Source: Leuconostoc lactis (GTDB taxonomy: Bacteria; Bacillota; Bacilli; Lactobacillales; Lactobacillaceae). From it: a DNA stretch of 64,000 nt. The notes under the pieces are model-generated. The model was not told where the DNA came from, did no database searches, and saw nothing but the letters and a program-made list of their open reading frames with translations. Location: NCBI RefSeq assembly GCF_007954625.1, contig NZ_CP042420.1, positions 1,500,501 through 1,564,500 of the forward strand, read 5' to 3'. Positions 9,009 to 19,338 of this stretch are shown here, in pieces (the stretch's first letter is position 1; each line of letters opens with the position of its first letter). The translations under genes were made by a program, and so were the position numbers.

Positions 9009-12000
9009 TTATTTCATTTCATTGACTGTAAAACTACGACTTTCCAGGACATCCAAGAAAGCACTAACGGTATCTAATGCCGTAAAGAGTGGGACAGCGT
9101 TTTCGATGGCCGCATTTCGAATCAAACGCCCGTCTGATTCAGCTCGGTCATCGGCTTGTGTCGTGTTAATCACGACTTGGAGCTTTTGTGCACGCAGGGC
9201 TTCGACTGAATTGTTGTCAGATTCAGCAATTTTATCCAACGTTTCAACAGGCATGTCTTGACTAGCAAGATAAGCACCTGTCCCGGCCGTTGCAAACAAG
9301 GCAAATCCAAGGTCGTTGAAACGACGGGCTAATGTTAACGCTTCTTCCTTATCGTCATCAGCGACTGTAAAGAGAACATTGCCATATTGTGGTACTTTAA
9401 TGTTTGAGGCCACAAAGGCTTTATACAAAGCTTTTGGCAAAGTTGCATCTGAGCCCATGACTTCACCAGTTGACTTCATTTCTGGCCCAAGTAGTGAATC
9501 AACGTCTGGTAATTTCGTAAATGAGAAGATTGGTGCTTTCACATGGACCATATCATCAGCTGGCACCAAACCCGTTTCAAAGCCCATATCTGCCAACTTT
9601 TCACCCAACATCACACGAGTAGCCAGTTGTGCCAATGGGATGTGAGTCACCTTTGAAATGAATGGCACCGTACGTGAAGCTCGTGGGTTCACTTCAATCA
9701 CGTAAGCCGTGTCTTCATGAATCACGAACTGTACGTTCATCAACCCAATCGTCCCCATGGCCTTTGCCAAATTAATGGCTGCTTGCGTCATTTCATCTTG
9801 GACTTTTTGTGACAAGTACTGTGGTGGGTACACTGACATTGAATCGCCTGAATGAACACCTGCACGTTCGATATGCTCCATGATACCTGGAATAACTGCG
9901 GTTTCACCATCTGACAGAACGTCCACTTCTGCTTCTTGTCCTACCAAGTAAGAATCAATCAAAACGGGGTGGTCATTTGACACCTTCACAGCACGTTGCA
10001 TATAGTCTTGTAATTCATCATCTGATGAGACAATCTCCATTGCCCGACCACCTAACACATAAGATGGGCGAATCAACACCGGATAGCCAATCTCTTGGGC
10101 CGCTGCTAAGGCCTCTGCAACTGTGGTAGCTGTTTTACCAATGGGTTGTGGCAATTGTAATTGTTTAATGACTTGATCAAAGGCTTCACGATCTTCGGCA
10201 CGATTCAAGTCTTCAACGGTTGTGCCTAGAATATGGACACCATTTTCAAACAAGGGTTGTGCCAAATTGATCGCTGTTTGACCACCAAACTGCACCACAA
10301 CACCCAAAGGTTGTTCTAAGTCAATCACATTCAAAACATCTTCAAGCGTCAAAGGCTCAAAGTATAACTTGTCTGAGATTGAAAAATCTGTTGAGACCGT
10401 TTCAGGGTTCGAGTTCATGATAATGGCTTCGTAACCGGCCCGTTGGATCGCCTTAACGGCATGCACGGTCGCGTAATCAAATTCCACGCCTTGCCCGATA
10501 CGAATTGGTCCTGAACCGAGTACGATAACAGATGGCTTATCCGACTTCACGGATTCATTTTCACGTTCATAAGTGGCATAGAAATAAGGCGTTTGTGACT
10601 CAAATTCAGCTGCCACCGTATCCACCATCTTATAAACTGGGATAATGCCGGCTTCTTGGCGTAGTTGACGAATTTCTGCCGTTGATTTTTGCCAGAGACC
10701 TGCAATGGTTTCATCTGCAAAACCATTTTTCTTCGCGTAGTGTAGGTAATCTAAATCACCAACATGCGCTGCCAAATCACGTTCGATTTCAATGATGTGT
10801 GACACCTTATCCAGGAAGAATTCATCGATTTGTGTTTTATCATGAATTGTTTCGATGCTGACACCACGACGCAACAAGTCAGCAATCATGAACAAACGAT
10901 CATCACGTGCAGGCATCAAAGCATCAAGCAACGCTTCATCTGTCATATCATCATATGTGATGTCATTTAAGCCTGTTGCACCGATTTCAAGCGATCGCAC
11001 GGCTTTTAACATGGCTTCTTCCATGTTACGACCAATTGCCATGACTTCACCAGTGGCCTTCATTTGCGTGCCTAAACGGCGATCCGCTGTGGCAAACTTA
11101 TCAAATGGCCAACGTGGAATTTTAAAGACCACATAGTCTAATGCTGGTTCAAATTCGGCCTTAGTCGTGCCAGTGACAGGGTTAATAATTTCATCTAACG
11201 TCAACCCAACCGCAATTTTGGCAGCCATTTTAGCAATTGGATAACCTGTTGCTTTGGAAGCCAACGCTGATGACCGTGAAACACGTGGGTTGACTTCAAT
11301 AATGTAATACTTATAAGACTTTGGATCCAACGCCATTTGAATATTCACGCCACCTTCAATTTTCAAGGCGCGGATGATTTTCAAGGCTGAATCACGCATC
11401 ATTTGCACTTCACGATCTGACAAAGTTTGCACTGGTGCCGTCACAATTGAATCACCCGTGTGGATACCAACAGGATCAAAGTTTTCCATGGATGCCACGA
11501 CCAGCGCATTATCATTGGCATCACGCATCACTTCAAATTCAATTTCTTTATAGCCCGCAATTGAACGTTCAATCAACACTTGCGTCACAGGTGACAATTC
11601 CAAACCATTGGCGGCAATTTCGACTAACTCGTCATGCGTGGTTGCAATCCCACCACCCGTACCACCTAAGGTATAGGCAGGACGAACAATCACTGGATAG
11701 CCATGCGTGTCGGCAAATGCCAAGGCTTGTTCCAAAGTAGTCGCAATCGTTGATTCAGGAATCGGTTCATTCAAACGTTCCATCAAATCCTTAAACGCTT
11801 CACGGTCTTCCGCTTCTTCAATAGCCGTGAGCTTTGTCCCTAGCAATTCGATATGCAAATCATCCAAGATACCTGCTTCAGACAAATCCTTGGCCATGTT
11901 CAAGCCAGTTTGGCCACCAAGTGTTGGTAGAATGGCATCTGGTCGCTCCTTACGCAAAATACGTTCGATGAAATCAATTGAAATTGGTTCAACATAAACC

Positions 12001-12188
12001 TTATCAGCGATTTCTGCATCCGTCATAATTGTGGCGGGGTTTGAGTTCACCAAAATGACTTGGTAGCCTTCTTCCTTCAAGCTCAAGGCTGCTTGCGTCC
12101 CTGAATAATCAAATTCAGCAGCTTGTCCAATCACAATTGGGCCAGAACCAATCACCAATACTTTGTTAATGTCTGTACGCTTAGGCAT
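9009..12188 (-). CDS. carB: Carbamoyl-phosphate synthase large subunit
   Basis: Uses ammonia from CarA, bicarbonate and two ATP to make carbamoyl phosphate. Starts at [17 protein letters not shown] (1059 residues), with AAGGAG 10 nt upstream, inside the end of carA; a frame extension of ten codons is unlikely. Two homologous ATP-grasp halves are visible, each opening with a GSGP nucleotide motif ([28 protein letters not shown]), followed by the C-terminal allosteric MGS-like domain (about 930-1059). Overlaps carA by 8 nt. Confidence 0.97.
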   Translation of the reverse strand: MPKRTDINKVLVIGSGPIVIGQAAEFDYSGTQAALSLKEEGYQVILVNSNPATIMTDAEIADKVYVEPISIDFIERILRKERPDAILPTLGGQTGLNMAKDLSEAGILDDLHIELLGTKLTAIEEAEDREAFKDLMERLNEPIPESTIATTLEQALAFADTHGYPVIVRPAYTLGGTGGGIATTHDELVEIAANGLELSPVTQVLIERSIAGYKEIEFEVMRDANDNALVVASMENFDPVGIHTGDSIVTAPVQTLSDREVQMMRDSALKIIRALKIEGGVNIQMALDPKSYKYYIIEVNPRVSRSSALASKATGYPIAKMAAKIAVGLTLDEIINPVTGTTKAEFEPALDYVVFKIPRWPFDKFATADRRLGTQMKATGEVMAIGRNMEEAMLKAVRSLEIGATGLNDITYDDMTDEALLDALMPARDDRLFMIADLLRRGVSIETIHDKTQIDEFFLDKVSHIIEIERDLAAHVGDLDYLHYAKKNGFADETIAGLWQKSTAEIRQLRQEAGIIPVYKMVDTVAAEFESQTPYFYATYERENESVKSDKPSVIVLGSGPIRIGQGVEFDYATVHAVKAIQRAGYEAIIMNSNPETVSTDFSISDKLYFEPLTLEDVLNVIDLEQPLGVVVQFGGQTAINLAQPLFENGVHILGTTVEDLNRAEDREAFDQVIKQLQLPQPIGKTATTVAEALAAAQEIGYPVLIRPSYVLGGRAMEIVSSDDELQDYMQRAVKVSNDHPVLIDSYLVGQEAEVDVLSDGETAVIPGIMEHIERAGVHSGDSMSVYPPQYLSQKVQDEMTQAAINLAKAMGTIGLMNVQFVIHEDTAYVIEVNPRASRTVPFISKVTHIPLAQLATRVMLGEKLADMGFETGLVPADDMVHVKAPIFSFTKLPDVDSLLGPEMKSTGEVMGSDATLPKALYKAFVASNIKVPQYGNVLFTVADDDKEEALTLARRFNDLGFALFATAGTGAYLASQDMPVETLDKIAESDNNSVEALRAQKLQVVINTTQADDRAESDGRLIRNAAIENAVPLFTALDTVSAFLDVLESRSFTVNEMK

Positions 12189-13269
12189 TTTGTGTTGTCT
12201 CCTTTTGTGCTTCAGCAATCATGTTCAAAAAATCATCGAATAAATATTCCGCATCGTGTGGCCCTGGGGCAGCATCAGGATGGAATTGAACTGAGAAAGC
12301 GTGGTGGTTCTTGAGGCGCAAGCCTTCAACTGTTAAATCGTTGATTTCTTCATGGGTTACTTCGAGGTTGGTGTCCCCCAAGCTATCACGATCCACGGCA
12401 TAGCCGTGGTTTTGTGAGGTAAAGTCCAAACGTTCATGGGTCAAATGGCGCACAGCGTGGTTAAAGCCACGATGGCCAAATTTCATTTTATAAGTTTGGG
12501 CGCCGTTAGCCAGCGCAAATAACTGATGACCGAGGCAAATCCCCATCAATGGCAACTGCTCTTGTAACGTTTGAATGGTTGGAATGGCATACGCAGCATC
12601 TTCAGGGTTACCAGGGCCATTTGACAAAAGTACGCCGTCTGGATTCGCTGCTAGCACCGTTTCGGCTGAAACATCTGCTGGAAAGACCATCACGTTAGCG
12701 CCACGTTTTGCTAAAGCGCGCAAAATCGAGTTCTTCAAACCAAAATCAATCAAGGCGATTGACACACCATCCGTTGGATTTTGATATTGCGTCTTCGTCG
12801 TCGCTTCGGCAACCAAATCTGCTGATGTTTCAAAATCACGCAATTGCGCAAACACATCATCCGTCACTTCATCAACCAAAGCCGCCTTCATGGCGCCTTG
12901 GTCACGCAATTCACGCGTCAAAGCACGCGTATCAACGCCAGTAATCCCTGGCATCCCCATGCGTTCAGCCCATTCCGTCAAACTCATCATTTGTCGCCAG
13001 TTACTTGGGCGACGGGCAATTTCATGTACAACAATGGCTGAGGCTGCTGGCCGTAAACTTTCAAAGTCATCACGGTTGATGCCGTAATTACCAATTAAAG
13101 GATAAGTGAAGACAATCATTTCACCACGATAGGATAAATCTGTGATTGATTCTTGATAGCCTGACATACCGGTGTTAAATACCAGTTCGGCCATCACGTC
13201 TGTCTCAGCCCCAAAGGCTTCACCTTCATAGATCGATCCATTTTCAAGTACTAAATATCGCTTTTTCAT
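12181..13269 (-). CDS. carA: Carbamoyl-phosphate synthase small (glutaminase) subunit
   Basis: Class I glutamine amidotransferase that feeds ammonia to CarB. The start [20 protein letters not shown] is chosen because it matches the family N-terminus and has AAGGG upstream; an ATG 14 codons earlier overlaps the pyrC stop and is an alternative. The nucleophile is in GICLGHQ. The His of the triad is in [12 protein letters not shown], where the family's usual Glu after Pro is Asp. 362 residues. Part of the pyr operon. Confidence 0.95.
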   Translation of the reverse strand: MKKRYLVLENGSIYEGEAFGAETDVMAELVFNTGMSGYQESITDLSYRGEMIVFTYPLIGNYGINRDDFESLRPAASAIVVHEIARRPSNWRQMMSLTEWAERMGMPGITGVDTRALTRELRDQGAMKAALVDEVTDDVFAQLRDFETSADLVAEATTKTQYQNPTDGVSIALIDFGLKNSILRALAKRGANVMVFPADVSAETVLAANPDGVLLSNGPGNPEDAAYAIPTIQTLQEQLPLMGICLGHQLFALANGAQTYKMKFGHRGFNHAVRHLTHERLDFTSQNHGYAVDRDSLGDTNLEVTHEEINDLTVEGLRLKNHHAFSVQFHPDAAPGPHDAEYLFDDFLNMIAEAQKETTQNA

Positions 13270-13307
13270 TTGTCCCTTATCCTTACTGTAATTTACGTTC
13301 TGCAGTG

Positions 13308-14576
13308 TCATGCTTGATACACAAGGTCACCAGCAACCCAAGTCGCCATTGTGCGACCATAAACTGGCCAACCCACAAACGGCGTGTTTATACCGAGTGA
13401 TTTAAAGTCTGCTTCAGCAATCGTGTCCCGTGCTGCTAAATCAAACAAGACCAAATCGGCCGTTTCGCCAGCAGCAATTTGGGTTGGCGCTTGCAAACCA
13501 AAGGTCGTAGCCGGCGCAATCAACATGCGGTGGATCAACGTTTCCAACGTCATTACCCCTGATTTCACCAAATGCGTATAAAGCAATTGGAAGCTCGTTT
13601 CAATGCCCGTAATGCCGAATGGGGCTGTTTTAAAGGATTGTGCCTTTTCTGCCGTCCCGTGTGGCGCATGGTCAGTCGCTACCATGTCAATCGTGCCGTC
13701 CAGCAAACCTGCTAACACCGCTTCACGATCGGCTTGCGAACGTAGCGGTGGATTCATCTTGAACAAGGCGTTATCCCCAGTAATATCTGAATCAGCTAAT
13801 AAAAGATGGTGTGGTGATACTTCAGCCGTCACATGCACGCCTTGTGCCTTCGCTAAACGCACGAGTTCAACAGACGTTTTCGTTGAAATATGAGCCACGT
13901 GGTAATGCACCCCAGTTGCTTGCGCTAGGACAAGATCACGTGCAAGCTGTGCGCTTTCGGCTAATCCTGTAATACCTGGTAATTGCAATTTATTGGCCGT
14001 TTCGCCAGCATTCATCACGCCACCATGGAGTAAGGAATCATCTTCTAAGTGCGCAACCAATGGCTTATTGACGCTAGCTGCTGCCGTCATGGCTTGCAGC
14101 ATCGTATCGGCTGTTTGCACCCCTTTCCCATCATTACTGAAGGCAACTGCCCCAGCGGCTGACATGCCTGCAATATCTGAAACCGTCTGGTCCGTTAATC
14201 CAGCTGAAATAGCGCCATATTGTTCGACATGGACAACCCCGTTTTTGGCATTTAACGCAACCTGTTGGGCAACCCGTTCAGGACTATCCGGTACTGGATT
14301 GAGATTTGGCATGGCAACAACGGTTGTAAAACCGCCGCGAGCCGCTGCTGCCGAACCAGAAGCAATCGTTTCTTTATACGTAAAGCCTGGTTCACGGAAA
14401 TGCACATGCACGTCCACCAAGCCATTGGTCAGAAAAGCGCCATTGGCATCAAATACCTCTGCCGTAGGGGCTGTGATTGTTTCGGCGACTTGCGCAATTT
14501 TTTGACCATCGATCAAGACATCGTGTTGCTTAAGCTCACCGTCTACGAGCAGGTTTGCGTTTTTAATCAGCTGCAT
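13308..14576 (-). CDS. pyrC: Dihydroorotase
   Basis: Cyclises carbamoyl aspartate to dihydroorotate; zinc amidohydrolase. 422 residues. DVHVHFREPG (about 56-65) holds two metal histidines, later ones lie in HVAHIS and HVTAEVSPHHL, and the catalytic Asp is in MVATDHAPHG. A type I (PyrC of Gram-positives) length. It overlaps the end of pyrB by 14 nt with GGAG inside pyrB, and its stop overlaps a possible upstream carA start. Confidence 0.96.
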   Translation of the reverse strand: MQLIKNANLLVDGELKQHDVLIDGQKIAQVAETITAPTAEVFDANGAFLTNGLVDVHVHFREPGFTYKETIASGSAAAARGGFTTVVAMPNLNPVPDSPERVAQQVALNAKNGVVHVEQYGAISAGLTDQTVSDIAGMSAAGAVAFSNDGKGVQTADTMLQAMTAAASVNKPLVAHLEDDSLLHGGVMNAGETANKLQLPGITGLAESAQLARDLVLAQATGVHYHVAHISTKTSVELVRLAKAQGVHVTAEVSPHHLLLADSDITGDNALFKMNPPLRSQADREAVLAGLLDGTIDMVATDHAPHGTAEKAQSFKTAPFGITGIETSFQLLYTHLVKSGVMTLETLIHRMLIAPATTFGLQAPTQIAAGETADLVLFDLAARDTIAEADFKSLGINTPFVGWPVYGRTMATWVAGDLVYQA

Positions 14577-15474
14577 GTTCAGTCTCCATTGTATATTCTA
14601 AGATTGCCATTCTGGCATAAACACCGTTCGTCATTTGCTCAAAGATGCGAGATTTTGGGGCTTCCACCAAGTCGTCTGCGATTTCGACATCGCGATTGAC
14701 TGGGGCTGGATGCATCACAATCGCAGTCGCTTTCAAACGTGCATAACGCGCCTGATTTAAGCCATATTGTTCGTGATACTGTCTAGCTGAAAAACTTAAG
14801 TTTTCCGTTTGGGTAATCCGTTCATGCTGAACGCGGAGAAACATGACCACATCCTGTTTGTCCCAATCTTCATCAATGGCGACGAAGTGACCAAATTGTT
14901 GAAAATCATCAGGTAACCAACTGTCCGGTCCTGAGAATGTGACGTTGGCACCTAATTGATGTAGGATTTCCGCATTGGAGCGTGCCACCCGTGAATGTAA
15001 CAAATCGCCAACAATTCGGATATGCAACCCATCAAAATGACCAAATTGTTCATAAATGGTCACCAAGTCAAGCAAACTTTGAGAAGGATGTTGTCCACTC
15101 CCATCACCCGCGTTGACTAATTGTGGGATGGGATGGCCAGCTGCTTCAAGCACTGGCACATACCAATCATTGACGGCATGCCGGACTACCGCAACATCAA
15201 TGCCGATCGCTTTGAGGGTTTTGAGGGTATCTGCTAAACTTTCCCCTTTTGACATCGAACTGGTTTGTGGATCAAGCACAATTTGATGATAGCCCAGCTT
15301 GTTTTCAGCCATCTGAAAACTTGTATGCGTTCGGGTTGAATTTTCAAAAAAAAGATTGGCAACGGTGAATGGTACCTGGTTTGGCGTTGCACCAGCTTTT
15401 AAGGCCAATGCCCGTTGCACCAACTTTAACACATCACCACGATCGAGTGCATTTATATTCAGAAAATTTCGCAT
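14563..15474 (-). CDS. pyrB: Aspartate carbamoyltransferase, catalytic chain
   Basis: Joins carbamoyl phosphate and aspartate, the first committed step. 303 residues; carbamoyl-phosphate loop ENSTRTHTSF near 49-58, MSKGESLADTLKTL, and the aspartate-domain HPAPVNRDVEI. First gene of the operon, right behind the PyrR attenuator. GAGGGG precedes the ATG. No regulatory chain gene (pyrI) is present, as usual in Firmicutes. Confidence 0.96.
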   Translation of the reverse strand: MRNFLNINALDRGDVLKLVQRALALKAGATPNQVPFTVANLFFENSTRTHTSFQMAENKLGYHQIVLDPQTSSMSKGESLADTLKTLKAIGIDVAVVRHAVNDWYVPVLEAAGHPIPQLVNAGDGSGQHPSQSLLDLVTIYEQFGHFDGLHIRIVGDLLHSRVARSNAEILHQLGANVTFSGPDSWLPDDFQQFGHFVAIDEDWDKQDVVMFLRVQHERITQTENLSFSARQYHEQYGLNQARYARLKATAIVMHPAPVNRDVEIADDLVEAPKSRIFEQMTNGVYARMAILEYTMETEHAAD

Positions 15475-15615
15475 AATACCCCTCTTTATACAAAAACCGC
15501 GTAAGTCGGCAGACTTACGCGGTTCTAGAAAATTACGGTCAATAGTATAGACTACGACCCCGAGTATCTAAATGCCTTGCAAGTCTCTCTGGACTTAATT
15601 AAAGGTTTTATCGTT
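15475..15615 (-). promoter_or_regulatory. PyrR-regulated attenuator leader of the pyr operon
   Basis: The leader holds a PyrR binding loop (15575-15596; minus-strand AGTCCAGAGAGACTTGCAAGG, near-identical to the AGUCCAGAGAGGCU-GCAAGG consensus) and a terminator directly before pyrB. UMP-bound PyrR should stabilise the anti-antiterminator and stop transcription. pyrR itself is not in the window. Confidence 0.93.
15491..15524 (-). terminator. Attenuator terminator before pyrB
   Basis: 13-bp stem AACCGCGTAAGTC with its complement, 4-nt loop, TTTTTG on the minus strand. Confidence 0.9.
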
Positions 15616-15621
15616 TCACAT

Positions 15622-15650
15622 ATAGTAGCATTTTTTTGGCTCAGTTGCAA
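15622..15650 (-). promoter_or_regulatory. pyr operon promoter
   Basis: TTGCAA (15645-15650), 17-bp spacer, TACTAT (15622-15627) with an extended TG ahead of the -10. Confidence 0.7.
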
Positions 15651-15653
15651 ATG

Positions 15654-16286
15654 CTATTTTGCAAAGAAATGCTTATTTTGTTGGTTGACGTTTGCTTTAG
15701 CTGTTTGATTTGAGTTCCAGAATGGGACAATCACCTTACCTTCAATATGCTTAGCATCAACGAAACCAAAGTAACGGCCGTCATTAGAAACTGAGCGATG
15801 ATCACCCATTACGAAATATTCTCCGGCTGGCACTTTCACCTTGTTACGATCCTTCTTTTGCCACAAATCACTTGCTGAAAGACTCGCTAATGACCAGTTC
15901 TTACCAAATGACATCTCTGTGCCTTCGGTCCGTTCATTAATCCCAATATAGTCTTGGTTAACTTGCTTACCGTTAACGTAAAGATTTGAGTCCTTATAAG
16001 AGATGGTATCCCCAGGAACACCAATAATACGCTTCACGTAATCTTTTTCACCAGGCCGAATTCTTGGATCTTCCTGACGCGCATCAAAAACAACCACATC
16101 GCCTCGTTGATACTTAGCAATCTTATTCAAAATCACTAACTCGTTGTTTTGCAAATTAGGCGTCATTGATGGGCCACTGACGTGAACAAAAGTAAATAGA
16201 AACGTGCGAATCAAGATGACAATAATTAACGCTGTACCAATTGGCACAAGCCATTCTTTGAAAAACTCAAAAAACTTCTTTAACAT
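15654..16286 (-). CDS. lepB: Signal peptidase I
   Basis: Removes Sec signal peptides at the outer face of the membrane. About 210 residues with one N-terminal helix (WLVPIGTALIIVILIRTFLF). The catalytic Ser is in SGPSM (about residue 40) and the Lys base in DYVKRIIGVPGD (about 85); box E is MGDHRSVSNDGRYFG. Two adjacent ATGs (16289 and 16286) are possible; the second has better spacing to GAGG. It lies downstream of the YheA-like gene. Confidence 0.95.
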   Translation of the reverse strand: MLKKFFEFFKEWLVPIGTALIIVILIRTFLFTFVHVSGPSMTPNLQNNELVILNKIAKYQRGDVVVFDARQEDPRIRPGEKDYVKRIIGVPGDTISYKDSNLYVNGKQVNQDYIGINERTEGTEMSFGKNWSLASLSASDLWQKKDRNKVKVPAGEYFVMGDHRSVSNDGRYFGFVDAKHIEGKVIVPFWNSNQTAKANVNQQNKHFFAK

Positions 16287-16338
16287 CATTTTCCTCTTTC
16301 ATAACACAGTACGCTGTCATCACGTACTATGCTGTAAT

Positions 16339-16692
16339 TTAGCGACGCAAAGCTGCGTAAGCATCCGCTACTGGCTTTGTGACAATATGATTTAACTCAG
16401 TCAACAATGTATTCAAAGCTTGTTCAGCCGACAACAATGCCGTGATTGTGTCATTTTTTTGTACTTTTTCAGCAACAGCATTCCACTCTTTTTCTTGTTC
16501 CACTGTTGGTTGTTGTTGCGTTTGCATCATTTGTTGCACAGCCATTTGGATGTCTTGGAATTGATCAAACAATGCCTTCGCTTCTGCATCAGCTTGGATC
16601 GCATCAAATGCTGCTTGCCAGGCTGTATATTGTGGGGTTGTCTTTAAAACATTTGCCATTTCGTTGGCGTTGTCATAAATGTTAACTGTCAT
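16339..16692 (-). CDS. YheA/YmcA-family protein (UPF0342)
   Basis: A 117-residue, all-helical, charged protein without membrane segments. The NIYDNANEMANVLKTTPQY start and the central Gln-rich helix (QQMMQTQQQ) fit the YlbF/YmcA/YheA superfamily, some members of which act in RNase Y-linked RNA maturation. YheA-type paralogues have no fixed function. GAGGATAATAAT precedes the ATG. Confidence 0.8.
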   Translation of the reverse strand: MTVNIYDNANEMANVLKTTPQYTAWQAAFDAIQADAEAKALFDQFQDIQMAVQQMMQTQQQPTVEQEKEWNAVAEKVQKNDTITALLSAEQALNTLLTELNHIVTKPVADAYAALRR

Positions 16693-16731
16693 ATTATTAT
16701 CCTCTTATTTTTAATTTTTTACGTCACGTGA

Positions 16732-18804
16732 TTATTGGCCACCAAAGAGGCCTTTAACTGCTTGCCAAGCTTTGCCAGCACCATTAACTGCTTGATTGAC
16801 CCCATTTGAGAAATCCGATCCCAAACGGCCCCAATCAATCCCTTGACTCGCCTGATTGTTATTATTTGACGCGCTATTTGGATTGGTGACTGAGAAGTCC
16901 GTCTCTGGCGTATTAGGCAAAACTTGTTGGAGTGAGTATTTCACCAATGGACCCATTGTTGCGGTTAGGCCCAAAGGTAAACTATTATCTTTATTCTTCG
17001 TATCTAAGCCCATCCAATAGGCAGACACCACATCTTTCGTGTAGGCCAGCGCCCATGAGTCCTTCGATGATTGGGCATTTTGCGTATCATTGGAATTTTC
17101 AGTGGTCCCTGTTTTACCTGCAATGGTAAAGCCGCGTGGCGCGGCGCCAAGACCCGTCCCGTTGGTGTAAGTTCCAAGCATCATCCGCGTCATATTGTCA
17201 GCAACACGTGAGCTGATGACACGTGTTTGCTTTGCTTTTGGCTGTGAGACAATCACTTTACCTGTGGCATCGACAATCTTAGTAATGAAGTGCGCATCAC
17301 TCATCACCCCATCATTGGCAAAAGCGGTGTAAGCTTGTGCCATTTGAATGGGTGACACACCGTTCGTTAAGCCGCCCAATGCCAATGAGAGATTTTTATC
17401 TTTCTCGGTTAACGGCAAGCCAAACTTTCTGGCACTGACATACCCAGCATTAACACCAATTTTATTAAGTAAGTAAACAGCCGGCACGTTATACGAGTGC
17501 GCCAGGGCTGAATACATCGGTACGTCTGCTGTTTGCACATCTAAGGCATTATGCACCGAATAATGGTTCGTCCCAAAGGTCCGCGTCGTGTTTGGTAGCA
17601 TGGTATCGATGCTGTAACCGCGTTCTAAAGCTGGCGCATAAACGGCAATCGGCTTAATGGCCGAACCTGGCGAAAGCTTTGACTGCGTGGCATAATTAAA
17701 GCCGCGGAAGGTATGCGTCTCTTCTCGCGCACCAACGAGCGCGCGCACGCCACCAGTTTTGGCATTCAGAATCACACTAGCCGCCTGCGCGTCAGTATTG
17801 TAATTAAACATCGCTGGATTATCAAAATCCGTTTGCAAATGCTTCTGATCTTGCTGGTTCAACGTTGTATAAATCTTATAGCCACGGTTCATGACGTCTG
17901 TTTCGGTCAACCCATACGTTTGAATCGCTTCATTGATGACGGCATCAAAGAACCACGGATAACGATAATTATTTTGACTATTATACGTATCGCGTAACGT
18001 CATCGGCGCGGCTTTGGCCAACTTATACTCAGAGGCCGATAACTTTTTATTGGCAACCATTGTGCCAAGTACCACATTCCGCCGGTCGAGCGCGGCTTGT
18101 GGGTGATCAATCGGATTATACAATGCCGGACTTGGCAACATGGCCGTTAAGGTTGCTGCTTGAGACGTGGTTAAATCACGGGCATGCACTCCAAAATACT
18201 TTTGCGCGGCATCTTCAACACCCCAAACACCATGACCAAACCAAGCATTATTCAGATACATGGTGAGAATCTGATTTTTGGTATACACTTGCTCAACCTG
18301 CATCGACAAGAAAATTTCCTTGGCTTTACGCGTCATCGTTTGTTCTTGCGTCAAGTAGGCATTCTTCACCAACTGTTGTGTTAAGGTTGAGCCACCACCG
18401 GCGATTGCTGACGAGCCCGTCAACTTATTTTTCAAGTTGAGAACCACCGCCCGCAAAATGCCTTTAATGGAAAAGCCATGTTCTTTGTAAAAATTACGAT
18501 CTTCACTCGATATGACCGCATCACGCATATTTTGCGAAATACTATCATAACTGACATAAGTCCCTTTTTGCGAATACAATTCACCCGCTTTATCACCCGC
18601 ATCATCATACACTGACGTGGTTTGCGCCAGCGTAGCTTGCAGGTTCTGCACGCGGGCAGTTTTCGCGAGGACCACTAGATACACACTCATTAGTAGAAAA
18701 CCGGTCAAAAAGATAACCACCAGCAATCGCCACAACTGCCAACGCTGGGCAACCGGCCTGATCTTATCACGCATTTTCTGAATCAATTGCTTCAACGCCT
18801 TCAT
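16732..18804 (-). CDS. Class A penicillin-binding protein (PBP1A type)
   Basis: Bifunctional peptidoglycan polymerase. 690 residues: a cytoplasmic N-terminus, one helix (about 27-50), a GT51 transglycosylase domain with SSEDRNFYKEHG and GGGSTLTQQLVKN, then a transpeptidase domain with SxxK (SPGSAIKP), SYN (HSYNVPA) and KTG (GKTGTTEN). The C-terminal end is Asn/Gln-rich and probably flexible. Starts 3 nt after the argR stop, so it is co-transcribed with argR, an unusual partner. Confidence 0.95.
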   Translation of the reverse strand: MKALKQLIQKMRDKIRPVAQRWQLWRLLVVIFLTGFLLMSVYLVVLAKTARVQNLQATLAQTTSVYDDAGDKAGELYSQKGTYVSYDSISQNMRDAVISSEDRNFYKEHGFSIKGILRAVVLNLKNKLTGSSAIAGGGSTLTQQLVKNAYLTQEQTMTRKAKEIFLSMQVEQVYTKNQILTMYLNNAWFGHGVWGVEDAAQKYFGVHARDLTTSQAATLTAMLPSPALYNPIDHPQAALDRRNVVLGTMVANKKLSASEYKLAKAAPMTLRDTYNSQNNYRYPWFFDAVINEAIQTYGLTETDVMNRGYKIYTTLNQQDQKHLQTDFDNPAMFNYNTDAQAASVILNAKTGGVRALVGAREETHTFRGFNYATQSKLSPGSAIKPIAVYAPALERGYSIDTMLPNTTRTFGTNHYSVHNALDVQTADVPMYSALAHSYNVPAVYLLNKIGVNAGYVSARKFGLPLTEKDKNLSLALGGLTNGVSPIQMAQAYTAFANDGVMSDAHFITKIVDATGKVIVSQPKAKQTRVISSRVADNMTRMMLGTYTNGTGLGAAPRGFTIAGKTGTTENSNDTQNAQSSKDSWALAYTKDVVSAYWMGLDTKNKDNSLPLGLTATMGPLVKYSLQQVLPNTPETDFSVTNPNSASNNNNQASQGIDWGRLGSDFSNGVNQAVNGAGKAWQAVKGLFGGQ

Positions 18805-18807
18805 ACC

Positions 18808-19278
18808 TTAACCTATCAAAGCTGACCAGCGAGCCGTCAGCACTTCCGCGCTTGCTTCATCTGGACTGGTGACATAAATGGTGTCAAAACCGGCCAACGT
18901 TGCGACAACTTCTGACAAATGGGCATCGTCAATAATCCCTGCAACAGCATTACCACTAGAATCTGTCGTCTTAATAATCGTCATAAATTGCACGCGCTTG
19001 ACAAAAATGGCATATTCAGCAATTGCTGAATCCACAGCATTTGCTGTCACCGGATTACCAGTTTGCTCATCATCTGATGATAGTTGTTGATAGCGTAGTT
19101 GGCCGTCAATATCTTTAATGCGGACAATTCCTAATGCTCGAATATCACGAGAAATTGTTGTTTGCGTCGTCTCAACTTGATTTTTCAATAACTCACTGAG
19201 TAAATCTTCTTGGCTTGTAATCACTTGATTTTGAATAATCTCAAGGATTAAGGCCTGCCGTTGTTGTTTTGAAATCAT
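18808..19278 (-). CDS. argR: ArgR-family arginine repressor
   Basis: Arginine-responsive DNA-binding regulator. 156 residues: N-terminal winged HTH (ETTQTTISRDIRALGIVRI) and C-terminal trimerisation/arginine domain ending VVATLAGFDTIYVTSPDE. In classical ArgR the ligand motif is GTIAGDDT; here it reads ATLAGFDT, one of the two aspartates being Phe, as in some lactic acid bacterial paralogues that need a partner subunit. Its place next to argS supports an arginine role. TAGGAG precedes the ATG. Confidence 0.9.
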   Translation of the reverse strand: MISKQQRQALILEIIQNQVITSQEDLLSELLKNQVETTQTTISRDIRALGIVRIKDIDGQLRYQQLSSDDEQTGNPVTANAVDSAIAEYAIFVKRVQFMTIIKTTDSSGNAVAGIIDDAHLSEVVATLAGFDTIYVTSPDEASAEVLTARWSALIG

Positions 19279-19338
19279 ATTTTTCTCCTACATGAGAATA
19301 AATGCTACTACTTTAAGCAGCGGCCACGCAACACCTGG

